Assembly: GCA_032433765.1 (NCBI GenBank)
Contig: JAVIAB010000047.1
Coordinates: 18,512,011 to 18,576,010, forward strand
Reading direction: 5' to 3'
From: Megaustenia siamemsis
Lineage: Eukaryota > Mollusca > Gastropoda > Stylommatophora > Ariophantidae
Length of the DNA stretch: 64,000 nucleotides
The translations under genes and the position numbers were made by a program. The first letter of the stretch is position 1. The number at the start of each line of letters is the position of its first letter. Under the pieces are notes generated by a model. That model was not told the origin of the DNA, searched no databases, and worked only from the letters and a program-made list of their open reading frames with translations. Shown in pieces: positions 45,258 through 55,856 of this stretch.

Positions 45258-45569
45258 CTGTCAATAAATATATGTTTACATTATTAATATGAATGCAATA
45301 AATAATACTACGTAAATGTGTACGCTCATTTAGCATAAAGAATTTTGATCATTCGAAAAAAAAATATATTTATGTTTCTTCAATCCTTAATATTTTATAG
45401 CGATTGAGCAGAAAAGTAAAGTTATTAATAATAATTTTACCAAATAATAACTTCAACAACTTCCATGGAAACAATATATTATCTTTGTTTATTATGGTAA
45501 CAAAGCATGTTGAATGTGTGTATGTGTGTGCATATACAAATGTCTATGGGTGAATTAATTCTATCAATG
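45258..45569. other. Intron, paralogous to 51424-51690 and 52705-52800
   Basis: The AACTTC(C/A)ATGGAAACA and AACAAAGCATGTTGAAT(G/A)TGTG segments are shared with the other module copy. No gene. Confidence 0.55.
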
Positions 45570-45620
45570 GGGTCCTCGGTCCTTGTTGGGAAAAAAAAAA
45601 CCTGATTGGGCTAATTGGCT
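45570..45620 (+). mobile_element. SINE2 5' fragment
   Basis: GGGGTCCTCGGTCCTTGTTG, then AAAACCTGATTGGGCTAA resembles the first 50 bases of SINE2. Confidence 0.4.
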
Positions 45621-45903
45621 AACAACGAGCCAGATATTGAAACATAATACTTCCAATAATTGTGGCTTCTTAGAATATTTGTTAATATGTCGACACTAGT
45701 ATTGGATAATGTCTGAGCATGGTCACTTTTAGTTTACACAATTAATCTGTCTTTTTGTTGTTGTTGTTGAATGTAATCCAAAATACCTGTGAATCCCATT
45801 GCAATTCCACATTATAGAAAGTAGTCAACCGGTTAGTCGGTACTATATTTATATCTAAAGTACAATACAGTACACTTTATAACATTACGACACATATACA
45901 TAC

Positions 45904-46209
45904 CATATACTTCAAGTTTGCACATGACCCGCTCCGTGCTGCTGTCTCCAGCACATACGAATTGTGTTTCATTGACACTGGCCCTGGTAATGTTCAGGCC
46001 CATTGTTTTCACATTTCCATTGCTTAAGATGGATCCTTTGTATACAGATGGATCGTAAAGATTAATGCATGTATTGTTCGCTAAATTACAGGTTGAGAGG
46101 TTGGTTACTGTATTTTCTTTCAACATTTGCCAAGTTATGCTTGTTACATGACTTTGGGTTGTACATTGAAGGTTTGTGGGTTGCCACTTCTCCACGATCA
46201 CTTTACAAC
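45904..46209 (-). CDS. Exon alpha2: Ig-like domain
   Basis: A 306-nt exon, phase 1-1, from acceptor AATAACAG|GT TGT to donor G|GTATGT. It encodes 102 residues starting CKVIVEKWQPTN. Ig landmarks are LQC (B strand), SITWQ (C strand Trp), GLNITRASVNETQFVC (E-F strands with Cys) and a final CKLEVYG strand. Sequons include NLS, NNT, NIT and NET. It differs from alpha3 by only two residues (CKVIVEK/CKVLVEK and CKLEVYG/CTLEVYG), so the two arose by very recent duplication or have been homogenised by conversion. Homologous DNA extends several hundred bases into both flanking introns. Its role as ligand-binding ectodomain is inferred from architecture only. Confidence 0.82.
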
Positions 46210-46307
46210 CTGTTATTTCAAGATTAAAAGTGAATACATTATGCAGCATGAGGAAGATAAGTAATTTTCTAATTATTAACAATATAGTGCAATATGCAAT
46301 GAAGAAA

Positions 46308-46480
46308 ATGTCCTCGACAACCATGCGTCCACGTCACTCCTTCGTAGGAAATTGATGAGAGTTGAGGGATACAGCCAAAAACGGGAACATTATTTCTGCA
46401 GGGGTTACAGAGAAGGGGATCTGAGCTTCTATAGACATGTTCGGAGTGCAATAATGATGACCCGCAAATAACTCAAATAT
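46308..46480 (+). mobile_element. LINE-D sister 3' fragment
   Basis: CGACAACCATGCGTCCACGT and GACATGTTCGGAGTGCAATA, ATGATGACCCGCAAATAACT match the 3' ends at 15740 and 33620. Confidence 0.65.
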
Positions 46481-46499
46481 TCAATAGCCTACTCCATAT

Positions 46500-48055
46500 T
46501 TCTGCAGCACAGAAATATAAAGAAGCATAGCTCAGGCCAAAATAGCGTTTCAGAAAATGAAAAATATCTTATCCAAGAAATCTATGTCAATAAAAATGAG
46601 AAAGAGAGTTCATCGGTGCTATATAGAACCAATTCTGACCTGTGGAAGCAAATCATGGACAGTAGACAAACAAATGAAAAGACGATTAGAGGCCACAGAG
46701 ATGGGATTTCTCAGAAGAATTTTGAAAGTTCCCTGGAAAGCTAAAAAGACCAATGAGGAAGTTCTCAAATAGGCCAACACAAAAAGGTAACAAATAATAA
46801 TAAATAAACATTATTATATAGGGAACTTCCGAGGCGATAATAGGGAATAATAGAACAAAAAAGTATGTGTTAGCACTCTGAAAAATTGACAGACAAACAA
46901 CAACAGAAAAAAACGAAGAGCAATATATGGTCCCAAGCGGGATCGAACCCGTACTCCCTGGAACCGCGTCTTGCCACGAGAAGCCGAACGCTTGGCACAC
47001 TACCACGCAGCTAACTAAAAAATTTAGCTATTGTGAGCAGTGTCTTACACGAAGGCGTTCTCAATGACTATAGCATAGGGTAACGATCACAGACCGGAAA
47101 TAAATTGTATATTTGTACTTTCCTATTAATGCAAGTATCTCCCAGTAGGGCTGAATACTTGTGTTGCAGACAAACATTTATTGGACGAAACAGAACAAAT
47201 AGTAGTTTCCAGTGGTTATATACTGGTAACAAATAATAATACATAAATATTATTATATAGGGAACTTCCGAGGCGATAATAGGGAATAATAGAACAAAGA
47301 AGTATGTGTTAGCACTCGGAAAAATTGACAGACAAACAACAACATTTATTATCGCCTCGGAAGTTCCCTATATAATAATATTTATTTATTATTATTTGTT
47401 ACCAGTATATAACCACTGGAACTACTATTTGTTCTGTTTCGTCCAATAAATGTTTGTCTGCAACACAAGTATTCAGCCCTACTGGGAGATACTTGCATTA
47501 ATAGGAAAGTACAAATATACAATTTATTTCCGGTCTGTGATCGTTACCCTATGCTATAGTCATTGAGAACGCCTTCGTGTAAGACACTGCTACAATAGCT
47601 AATTTTTTTAGTTAGCTGCGTGGCAGTGTGCCAAGTGTTCGGCTTCTCGTGGCAAGGCGCGGTTCCAGGGAGTACGGGTTCGATCCCGCTTCGGACCATA
47701 TATTGTTCTTCGTTTTTTTCTGTTGTTGTTTGTCTGTCAATTTTTCCGAGTGCTAACACACACTTCTTTGTTCTATTATTCCCAACACAAAAAGGCAGCT
47801 CCTAAACAATATCAGAAAGAAACAATCAACATTTTTCGGGCACATCATGAGAAGAGAAAAGTTGGAATACTTTGTTACAACTGGTAAAATAAAAGGAAAG
47901 AGAGATCACGGACGACAAACAGAGAAAATACTGGATAGCTTGATGTCATGACATGGAAAACAGTCAACAACAGAACTGATACGATGCACTGTAGATAGAA
48001 GATTGTGGAAGGACATGATCACCTACGCCAACCGGTACGGCACAAGATGATGATG
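46500..48055 (+). mobile_element. LINE-E 3' fragment, split by the SINE3 palindrome
   Basis: The left part (46500-46787) encodes MRKRVHRCYIEPILTCGSKS, WTVDKQMKRRLEATEMGFLR. The right part (47797-48050) continues with LLNNIRKKQSTFF, GHIMRREKLEY and VDRRLWKDMITYANRYG. The frame continues across the insertion if one CCAACACAAAAAGG copy is ignored. It ends in GATGATGA. Confidence 0.8.
46788..47796. mobile_element. SINE3 palindromic complex with 14-bp target duplication
   Basis: A ~440-bp SINE3 unit (46788-47226), then the first ~118 bases of a second direct unit (47227-47345), then an inverted unit (47346-47782). The tRNA-like part has GCTGCGTGGCAGTGTGCC and B-box GGGTTCGATCCCGC. The whole is flanked by CCAACACAAAAAGG (46774-46787 and about 47784-47797). 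Arms are nearly identical, so they could form a long hairpin. Confidence 0.8.
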
Positions 48056-48453
48056 ACTCCATATTTCGACACTCTCCCGGTAAACATAATATGTTAGAAT
48101 CTTCTCCCCAAACTACTGTACAATAGAATACGATGAGGAGAAGCTATTTTCTCATGTATATAGATATCAATTTTTTATAAATCGTTCTCATAAATCCGCA
48201 TAAATTATTTAATTTCTTTTAAATAAATTAAGAATGTGTTTTACTACAGTAAACGTTCATGGATTAACAACAAATAATGTTAAATAAGCATCTTATCTTT
48301 GCACATCGGATTAAGTAGTGGTATTTTCAATCATTTTGATTATTTATAATGAAGCAAGTAATTTGCTAAATGAGATGGTTTTATTTGTCTTGCATAAAAA
48401 ATATTGAAACCGTTCGTCTAAAAATTATCATGAAATTATGTACAACTATACCT
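48056..48453. other. Intron DNA, no element recognised
   Basis: AT-rich unique sequence. Confidence 0.4.
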
Positions 48454-49330
48454 CCATTTGGAGGACCTGGACTTTGCTGATGACATAGTTCTCATCAGCA
48501 ATCAGATAAAAACGATGCAGGAAAACACAAATGAACTATCATCAATAGCCAGCAAAATTGGGCTTGAGGTCAATCATGAAAAGACTAAAGTCATGAAAAG
48601 TTTAATTCCAACAAGTGACAAAATATACATGGAAAACAAACCAGTAGAAGAGATCGATCACTTCATCTATCTTGGAAGTCACATTGATCGAGAAGGGGAT
48701 ACGAGCAAAGAAATTAGAATCAGACTGGCTAAAGCAGCAATGTCTTTCAGAAGCCTTGAAAAGTTGTGGAAATCAAAACTCATTAGCACAAACACAAAAC
48801 TTAGGCTATTCAAATCAAATGTACTATCAACCCTTACGTATGCGTGTGAAAGCTGGAAAACAACAAGAGATATAGAAACAAAGTTGAACGCATTCGAAAA
48901 TAAATGTCTAAGGAAAATACTTGGTATAGAATGGAACGAATTCAAAACAAACGAGGAAATTAGAGAAATCGCCAATCAACCACTAATATCTTCAGTAATA
49001 AAGAAAAGACGATGGTCATACGTTGGACATGTGATGAGAAGAGATAATAATCGAATAGCAAAGCAAGCCCTCATATGGGAAACAACAGGTAAAAGAAAAA
49101 GAGGAAGACCCAGGGAGACACTGAGAAGAACATTGATGAGAGAGGCAAGAGCAGCAGGAATCGGCTCCCTCAATGAGATAGAACTGCTTGCACAGAACAG
49201 AGACAGATGGCGAGATTTGATAAAATATCTTTAAAAGAAAACTGCTAGAACAAAAATTCATATAGGAGAAGGTGTATCTTGGTCTACGCCCTATGGGCCG
49301 GTTACGGCTCGAAAGGTCAATAGATAGATA
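48454..49330 (+). mobile_element. LINE-A copy, 5'-truncated, nearly identical to the full-length one
   Basis: It starts inside the RT at CCATTTGGAGGACCT and includes the catalytic LDFADD, 258 codons to the same stop, and the complete 3' tail ending in ATAGATAGATA. Only a handful of substitutions separate it from 25213-26094, and the protein differs at about one or two residues. It is missing from the paralogous intron near 35830, so it inserted after the module duplication. Confidence 0.92.
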
Positions 49331-49332
49331 CC

Positions 49333-49650
49333 ACTAAAATATATAGAAAACAATCGATGAAGTCCTAAACAACTAAAACTGAAAAGAGAACAACCAAACA
49401 CAATTCAAACAAGACAAATGAGATGTTTGAGGCATGTTAAAAGAAACAGCAGCTTACTAAAAGTAATCTTGGAAGGGGAAATACAAAGTAAAAGAGGCAG
49501 AAGCAGACCAAGACTAACATGGGCGAGTAACATCAAAATATAGACAGGTCAGCCTATGACAACCTGCACCATCAAAGCAAGAGACAGTGCGGAATGGTAG
49601 TCCATGGTAGCCAACCTTCGAAGCGGAAATTTAACTTAATGATGATGATG
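49333..49650 (+). mobile_element. LINE-C 3' end abutting exon beta1
   Basis: It is paralogous to 35830-36135 (ACAAATGAGATGTTTGAGGC, AGAAGCAGACCAAGACTAAC, ACCATCAAAGCAAGAGACAG) and ends in GATGATGATG about 17 bases from the beta1 donor. Confidence 0.75.
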
Positions 49651-49667
49651 AAACATGTGAGCCTCAC

Positions 49668-49893
49668 TTAAATTTGTTATGATGTCATCACTGACAGCTG
49701 CTGATCTGTTGACTAATGACGTGCTGATTCCATAAGGAGTCGCTTCGAAATAGATATAACTCTCAGGGATCATGCGCTTCATTGGAACTCGATATCTGCA
49801 CGTAGAAGAGTAGTCCCCCTCTGTTCCGCTACCGTAGATCTTATCACTACAGTTTGTGTAAGACCAATCAATGTCTTCTCCATATATCTCAGT
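49668..49893 (-). CDS. Exon beta1: second half of the second domain
   Basis: A 226-nt exon from phase 0 (acceptor TTTTTTCAG) to phase 1 (donor A|GTGAGG). It encodes TEIYGEDIDWSYTNCSDKIY, followed by GSGTEGDYSSTCRYRVPMKR and ends with AAVSDDIITNL. Conserved features in all three beta exons are IYGSGT or TYGSGT, the TCR(F/Y)RV cysteine strand, and the AVVSDD or AAVSDD end. The donor abuts a LINE-C 3' end (49333-49650) and the acceptor side begins another LINE-C fragment at about 49905. Joined to gamma1 it completes a domain of about 113 residues, probably Ig-like or another small disulphide-bonded extracellular fold. I do not recognise the family by name. Confidence 0.75.
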
Positions 49894-49904
49894 CTGAAAA
49901 AATG

Positions 49905-50570
49905 AAAGAAAGCAGTTAAGAATGCCATTGATAATATTATATTGACAAAAATATATGGATTAAATTTGAATATTAAAAATACTAAAAAGATGATCAAAAC
50001 CAAAAATAATACTGGAAGACAACAAGAGGATATCGAAGTTGAATGAATAGATCTGGAGACAGTCCAGAGATACAACTATGTTGGACATTACTATAACCGG
50101 TGATTGAAAATGTAAAAATTAACAAAACTGAAAAAAAAAAAAAAGGAATGACTATAAGTAATTTTAATGCTATGAAAATATACTATAATCAAAACAAATA
50201 ACACCAGGGCTAAAACTAAGAATAGCAAATTGTTATATCTTCTCAACATTCCTGTATGGTGTAGAAACATAGACATTATACAAGGAAACAGAACATAGAA
50301 TTGAAGCCTTTAAATGTGATATATAGAAGAATAGGAAGAATGGTGGGAAAGAAGATAAAAGAAATTATAAAGTCTTAAAAAATTAAACACGGGAAAAGAC
50401 AACTAAAAGTAATCTTACAAGAGAAAATATAATATAAAAGAACCATAAGATCAAGGCTAACATGACGATATAGCCTATGACAAGCAATGACAACCTGCAC
50501 TATCAAAGCAAGAGGCGGAATGGTCCACCATGGTAGTCAACCTCCAATGCAAAGACGGTACTTAATGATG
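49905..50570 (+). mobile_element. LINE-C fragment (thumb to 3' end), uninterrupted
   Basis: It begins near the beta1 acceptor with KIYGLNLNIKNTKKM-like coding, passes through CATTCCTGTATGGTGTAGAA (the site where LINE-B entered the other copy) and ends with GCAAAGACGGTACTTAATGA and GATGATTAT. Confidence 0.75.
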
Positions 50571-51079
50571 ATGATTATATTGATAAATATGATTAGAGTG
50601 TCATTTCCTCGATGTAATGAGAAAAATAATGATTAAAATGATATTGCAAGAAAGAAATCAAAGCCCTATAGAATCCTCTTTTTATCTTAGACTATCAACA
50701 AGGTCCTATTATTGAACATTTTCTCAACTTCTCCCCCAATGTTCTTTAGGGTTTCCATGACTTCTCAATGTATTCCTTGGCTAACATGCCTTTCTCTTTC
50801 CTGTGGGTTTCACTGCCAGTGCTTAATTTGCATTTGATGGCATCAGGTTTTCATAGTGTATGTCTAATTCTTCTCTGTTTTCTATTCATAATCTATTGAT
50901 CGATTGACCCTTGTTTTGTTCTTATCCAGAGATTTATTTATAAAAATCATATCATCCATAATTTGATATTCAGAAATATGATAAAACAGTTGTTTACAAA
51001 TTGTTGTAATTTTTGTTTCCTTGGACCAAAACGAAGTCCTGGATATTACCTACAAAATCTCTGATAATAACAATGAACA
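50571..51079. other. Intron DNA, no element recognised
   Basis: A short (CATGAC)-poor, T-rich region without coding signal; perhaps decayed antisense LINE. Confidence 0.3.
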
Positions 51080-51290
51080 ATGAAATGTTACCCAAAAAAT
51101 GTTGCAAATTGTACCTACCTAGGCAGCAAAATGTTCAGAGTTGAAGACATAACATCAGAAATCACGATACGCATTGCACTAGCATTAACTGCTTACATAA
51201 AAAACAAACCGACAAACAACAGTGAAAGAACAAAACGTATGATTCAATTCCTATGCGACACCAGTGCTAACATATGAATGTGATATAAAT
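51080..51290 (+). mobile_element. LINE RT C-terminal fragment
   Basis: The frame reads NVANCTYLGSKMFRVEDITS, EITIRIALALTAYIK, the YLGS...EI..RI..A motif of LINE thumbs. It ends about 20 bases before exon gamma1. Confidence 0.55.
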
Positions 51291-51310
51291 GTGATGAAAA
51301 TAACACCAAC

Positions 51311-51423
51311 ATTTCTTCTGTTAATCAGATAACTGACGCCTGGGTATACATTATCCGTTGTGCAAATGAAGTCCACATAGGTACTGGTTAGTGTCTGTGT
51401 ACATCTTGGTTTTGTTGGCCACG
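51311..51423 (-). CDS. Exon gamma1: first half of the ~113-residue second domain
   Basis: This 113-nt exon runs from phase 1 (acceptor TTGACAG|CG TGG) to phase 0. The joining codon with alpha gives Ala, then WPTKPRCTQT, TYVDFICTTDNVYPGV and a terminal RRN. The donor would be the weak GTTGGT that follows AGAAGAAAT in all three copies. The chain matches gamma2 except for a few residues before RRN; gamma3 is more diverged. Together with a beta exon it makes one domain with conserved cysteines. An (AT)n tract lies close upstream in the preceding intron. The donor choice rests on frame continuity with beta and conservation across copies, and is the least certain splice site in the model. Confidence 0.72.
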
Positions 51424-51482
51424 CTGTCAATAAATACATGTTTACATACTTAATATGCATATAATGAACAAGTACAACGTAA

Positions 51483-51486
<4 letters not shown>

Positions 51487-51540
<54 letters not shown>
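51487..51540. repeat. (AT)n microsatellite
   Basis: A perfect TA tract of about 54 bases in the intron upstream of gamma1. Confidence 0.97.
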
Positions 51541-51543
<3 letters not shown>

Positions 51544-51686
51544 TGCTTATAGTCTCGTATAGCATAAAGCATTTTGAAAATTTGAATTAAAAAATTGATA
51601 TTTTAACATTCGTATTATAGCGATTGAGAAATAAAGTAAAGTTATAAGTGATAATTTTATATAATAATATCTTCATCAACTTCAAT

Positions 51687-52706
51687 GTGTGACAGTAACG
51701 GTGATTTAAAGTACGGGGCAGGTAACTTAGCCGTTACCCACTTCTTAAGACTATAGCAGTAACATATGATAGCGATCACCAGTAGTTAGTGAGAGAATAA
51801 CAAGTTGTTGCAATGGAAAGTTCATAGGGGGTTGTGGACACGCAGAAAGTGGGGAGGAAGAAAAGGTCCAGATTAGTAATGGACATAATAAGTTTAGAGA
51901 ATGGAAATGTCCACGAAGCAGGTTGTGGAAGTGAGAATAAGCACATGACAATCAGCGCATGATTTGAGCGCATGACTTTACTGTCCGGTAAACAGCTACC
52001 AGGACAGGTCAAAGTCATGAAGTAATCATTATTTTGAAACTTAAGAGAGGTCAAGACTGACTAGAGGTTATAGAGAAGACACGAAAACAAATTTGTATTG
52101 CCAAGTCTTGGACACAAGTTGAACTCTGGGTCACAATGCTGAGATGAAATTTGGCGATGGAATCACGGTTGTCAGATTTGATGGCTCAAGGGTTGCAAAT
52201 TGTCACTTTGCGACAATTTTATTGGCTAAGAAATTCCACACGCCAAGTGATGTTGAGGTATTTAAACTTCGACACGATAGGTTTCAAGACAAGATAGGCC
52301 GCAAGGTAGAGGAGTAAGTCAGGTCCGCAATGTAGTCAGAGAAAGTTAGAAACAGGACAGAAAGTTAGTTAGGAATTTAAGTCAGGAATTAGGAAAATAG
52401 AAGAGAAATTAGTTAGGAAGTTAGGAATCTTCAAGTTTGTATTTCGAAGTTAGTTGACAAGTTATTAAGGAACAGACTAGATAGTAGTAAAGATATCAGT
52501 GACTTAAGCAATTAGTTGAGCTAGAGTAAGACACACAAGTAAATTAGGACATATGAATTTAGTTGTAAAATTGTGATTCAAGATTTCAATATGTGCTTCA
52601 TATATTCTTTATAACAAGTTTGAAAGTAACGTTGTGAGAACTAATGATTAATTTATAATATGCCCTTGTGAACTATGCCACTAAATATTCTGTGGCTACT
52701 ATAACA
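51687..52706. mobile_element. ~1.0-kb insertion, candidate solo LTR
   Basis: The paralogous intron at 45465 reads straight through (AACTTCCATGGAAACA) where this copy has about 1 kb extra. The insert begins TGTGACAGTAACGG and ends ACTATAACA, the TG...CA form of LTRs. It includes a TATTTAAA at about 52257 and GTTAG-rich DNA. A clean 4- to 6-bp target duplication was not seen, and there is no internal coding, so the class is tentative while the insertion itself is well supported. Confidence 0.5.
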
Positions 52707-52813
52707 GATGGAAACACTCTATTATTTTTTGTTTAATAAATTAACAAAGCATGTTGAATATGTGCATATGTGTGGGGGATACACATGGTTATCTGTTTAT
52801 ATATTCCATCAAA

Positions 52814-53030
52814 AGGGGCCTTGGTAACCTGGTTGGGAAAACCACTCGACTGGGCTACCGACGTTCGGACAACCCGTGTTCGATTCCCGCTAGGAGCAGT
52901 GTGAATTGTGCGCTTGGTTGGAAAAAGACATATCCCTGCGGTCGACTCAACCGCTGGATAGGCGGTCGAGCACATATGGTGAAAGTCTCGCATGCTTAGA
53001 CGCCGATTCAAGTCTCGTACTTTACATTTA
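52814..53030 (+). mobile_element. SINE2 copy with internal deletion
   Basis: The head and B-box (CAACCCGTGTTCGATTCCCG) and the 3' end (GATTCAAGTCTCGTACTTTA) are present; about 100 bases between CGACTCAACCGCTGG and ATAGGCGGTCGAGCACATAT are missing. The tail is TTACCT repeats (53023-53065). Confidence 0.85.
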
Positions 53031-53065
53031 CCTTTACCTTTACATTTACCTTTACAGTTACCTTT

Positions 53066-53479
53066 ACGTATCATACTTAATCTATCAATCCTGTACTTTC
53101 ATGATTTTATTCCCCAACCATCTTCTCCACCTCTTCCTTTCCCCGTTGAGAGTTGATGAGTCATCCTGACACAACCTCCCACAGGAGGCACCACATAAAC
53201 ACAGGTACACTCTGATCAAAGCTGACTGGAGTATACAAGTCTGCTGGCTGCATATTTGACTTCACATCGGTAGTCTACGATTGTTTCCCTATATAATGGT
53301 AGGGCGCATGATTTAACTTATTCCTTTCGAGCTAATTTAATTTAGATTATTGGGCATTTTTTTTTAAAGTGTATGTATAAACGTTACTATAGCTTACTGA
53401 TGCCAATGTATTTCAATTATTTTATTTCAAGCATCACTGCATAATATACATACTCAATTTAATTGTTTTGTTGATTCAT
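53066..53479. other. Intron DNA, no element recognised
   Basis: No coding or shared repeat. Confidence 0.4.
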
Positions 53480-53808
53480 TATCATCATTATTGAGTGCCG
53501 TCTCCCCCATTGAAGTTTGGCTTCCATGGAGCGCCATTCCTCTGTGTCTCTTTTTTTTTAATGTTGAGGTAGCCATAGGCCGACTTGTCAATCCTTTGAT
53601 ATTAATCGTCCATGTTAGTCTTGGTCTGCCTCTTTTACTTTGTATTTTCTTTTCCAAGATTATTTTTCGTAGTCTCCTGAGTCTTTTAACATGCCCCAAA
53701 AATCTCATTTGTCTTGTTTAAATTGTGTCTAGTAGCCTTATTTTATTTTTAGTTGTTTTAAAACGTCATGGTTTGTTTTCTTTTCTTTCCATCCAATACT
53801 TACGATCC
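53480..53808 (-). mobile_element. LINE-C 3' fragment, antisense
   Basis: It starts with CATTATCATCATTATTGAGTGC and carries the complement of RGRPRLTWTINIK and of WKEKKTNHDVLKQLKIK. SINE2 follows directly. Confidence 0.7.
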
Positions 53809-53811
53809 GGG

Positions 53812-54125
53812 GGCCTCGGTAGCCTAGTTGGGAAATCCACCCGAGTGGAATGCTGATGTTCGGACAACCTGTGTTCGATTCCCGCTGGGAGCAGAGTGAA
53901 TTGTACGCGTGGTTGGAAAAAAAAATACCCCAACGGTCGTTGGCAGAAATGGGTACCAGGATATTACCCTGGGAAGGTGAGGAATGTCGCCTCGCATCGT
54001 GAGTTTCGATGCTTGAAGCGACACTATGAAGAAATCTCCGAACATTTTTGGATAGGCAGCCGAGCACATATGGGTGGAAACTCGCGTGCTAAATAAGACG
54101 CCAGTTCTCGTACTTTACCTTTACT
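53812..54125 (+). mobile_element. SINE2 copy, nearly full length
   Basis: GGGGGCCTCGGTAGCCTAGT (A-box), TGTGTTCGATTCCCGC (B-box), an A-run, GGTACCAGGATATTACCCTG and the CGCGTGCTAA 3' part. The tail is TTTACCTTTAC and then (TTTTTA)n. Confidence 0.88.
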
Positions 54126-54150
54126 TACATTTTTATTTTTATTTTTATTT

Positions 54151-54488
54151 TCCGGCTTGTTGCAGGAGCTACTGATTTAAGTGCTCTGTGCACACTGTGA
54201 GCTGTGTGTTTCATCTGTTTTGATCATGTTTCGATGTCCCAATTATTTACGATGGAGGATGATATCGTATGACAGGGAACAGTTGACTGTGTTCACTTTC
54301 TGCGCGGTTTCGCCTTATGTCTTTTGGCGTGTGCTGATACTTCTACGATGGGAACTACAATTACCCTTCTTTGTTTTGGAGATGAGTTAGTAATTCGGAT
54401 GATTCCACTGGCACGGGCGGTTGAGCAATAATGGATTTTGATTCGTTTGCAGTGATACCGAGGCCTTCCATAACTAATAACCAATAAC
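54151..54488 (-). repeat. R4 interspersed repeat, truncated
   Basis: A reverse copy lacking about 70 bases at one end; shows CCGGCTTGTTGCAGGAGCTA, CACACTGTGAGCTGTGTG and ATACCGAGGCCTTCCATAAC. Confidence 0.8.
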
Positions 54489-54489
54489 A

Positions 54490-54690
54490 TTTTTATTTAA
54501 TATTTGATCAGTGAGCATGAGTTCAGCGTTTCTTGTTAATGGTTACTTCTCAGATTTTGTTTGATATTAGATCAGTGAGCATGAGTGCAGCCTGTCTTGT
54601 TAGTGGTTACTTCTCAGATTTTGTTTGATATTTGATCAGTGAGCATGAGTGCAGCCTGTCTTGTTAGTGGTTACTTCTCAGAGTCTGTCT
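54490..54690. repeat. 64-bp tandem repeat, three copies
   Basis: The unit ATATTTGATCAGTGAGCATG, then AGTGCAGCCTGTCTTGTTAG and TGGTTACTTCTCAGATTTTG. Confidence 0.9.
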
Positions 54691-55059
54691 AAATGTACCA
54701 AAACTAGTTCGTGTCTGAGGAAGTGTTAGTGGCAGTTTAACAACTGTTTCTTTCTTTTTTTTTCATTGTATGGAATTCCAATTTACTTGGGATCTAGGAT
54801 AGGTCCTCACAATGAGGAGCAGACAACTTGTTCACAGTTACCTTGTATATGGCCTTCTGTATCCCCACTGAGGTTGGAGACAGGCTGATGCTAGTCAACA
54901 ATAATAACTACCCGACGTAATTTTGTCGAGCAGGCTCTCTCAAGATCGTACCGATATTGGAATAATAGGTCTGCAGAACGAAGAAAGCCATTTTATGTCT
55001 GGGGAACTTGCATCTTCCTTCCTGCATCTCTATTCTTCCTACTTATGACTTTATACCAT
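54691..55059. other. Intron DNA, no element recognised
   Basis: Unique-looking, with no coding support. Confidence 0.35.
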
Positions 55060-55250
55060 TAACAAAAGTTAGTATTCCGTTTGTAGTATCCCTTATCCAT
55101 GCGTTACGATCATCTTCAGACTTTTTCCCCATTTTTGCCATTAATTGGAGATTTTACCCAGGGATGCATTGCAGATATTTGTGTATCTCAGTTTGGATCT
55201 ACCCACAGGCCGCGTCCCATCAATAAGCTGTCCATTCACTATTTGTATGG
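55060..55250 (-). mobile_element. LINE-G 3' fragment, antisense
   Basis: The complement reads TRPVGRSKLRYTNICNASL, similar to RPKLRYRDICKSSL at 27.9 kb. Confidence 0.5.
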
Positions 55251-55289
55251 TACTAAAATATTATTTCATGTATAAAGGAGTACGTAATC

Positions 55290-55645
55290 CTTCTTCTTCT
55301 ACCTTTCAGCTTCCCGTGGAGGGTAGGTCTTCAACAAATACTTTCCATGCTGTTCTGTTAATTGTCATTCTTTTAAGATCGTTCCATGTCTTCCCGATCC
55401 ACTACATTTCTGCTTCCATCTATCTACTCAATTTGTATTTATTTTGGTCTCCTGTCCTGCTGTTTTCTAAAATAGATTGTGATGTAATAAAAATCAGTTG
55501 GCTTGGGCAGTGTGTGTCCTATCCAGCGTCATCGTCTTTGTCAAATCTCTATGTCCACTTGTATATGACCGTTATTTTCCCATAATTCAATGTTAGTGAG
55601 TTTGTCCTGCCACTTGCGACTTTCTCTGATTTGCGTTATATCGAC
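55290..55645 (-). mobile_element. LINE-B 3' fragment, antisense
   Basis: CAGCTTCCCGTGGAGGGTAG, GTCTTCAACAAATACTTTCC and GATCGTTCCATGTCTTCCC match the antisense LINE-B 3' end at 37730-37820. Confidence 0.65.
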
Positions 55646-55856
55646 AGAGAGCCCTTATCTTTCCCGGATGGCGGATTTATTGTGTTTCCTTTATTTGACT
55701 TGCTCATCTTTGTCAAGTTTTTGTTGTTTTTTTTATATAGTAACTGCCAAGCCCTCATTAATCGGATACAAGGCTACAATTCTTAACTCCCTTCTCGGGC
55801 CTCAGCAGCGCACCTAATAACAGTACGTAAAACTACAACACAAATCATATACTTAC

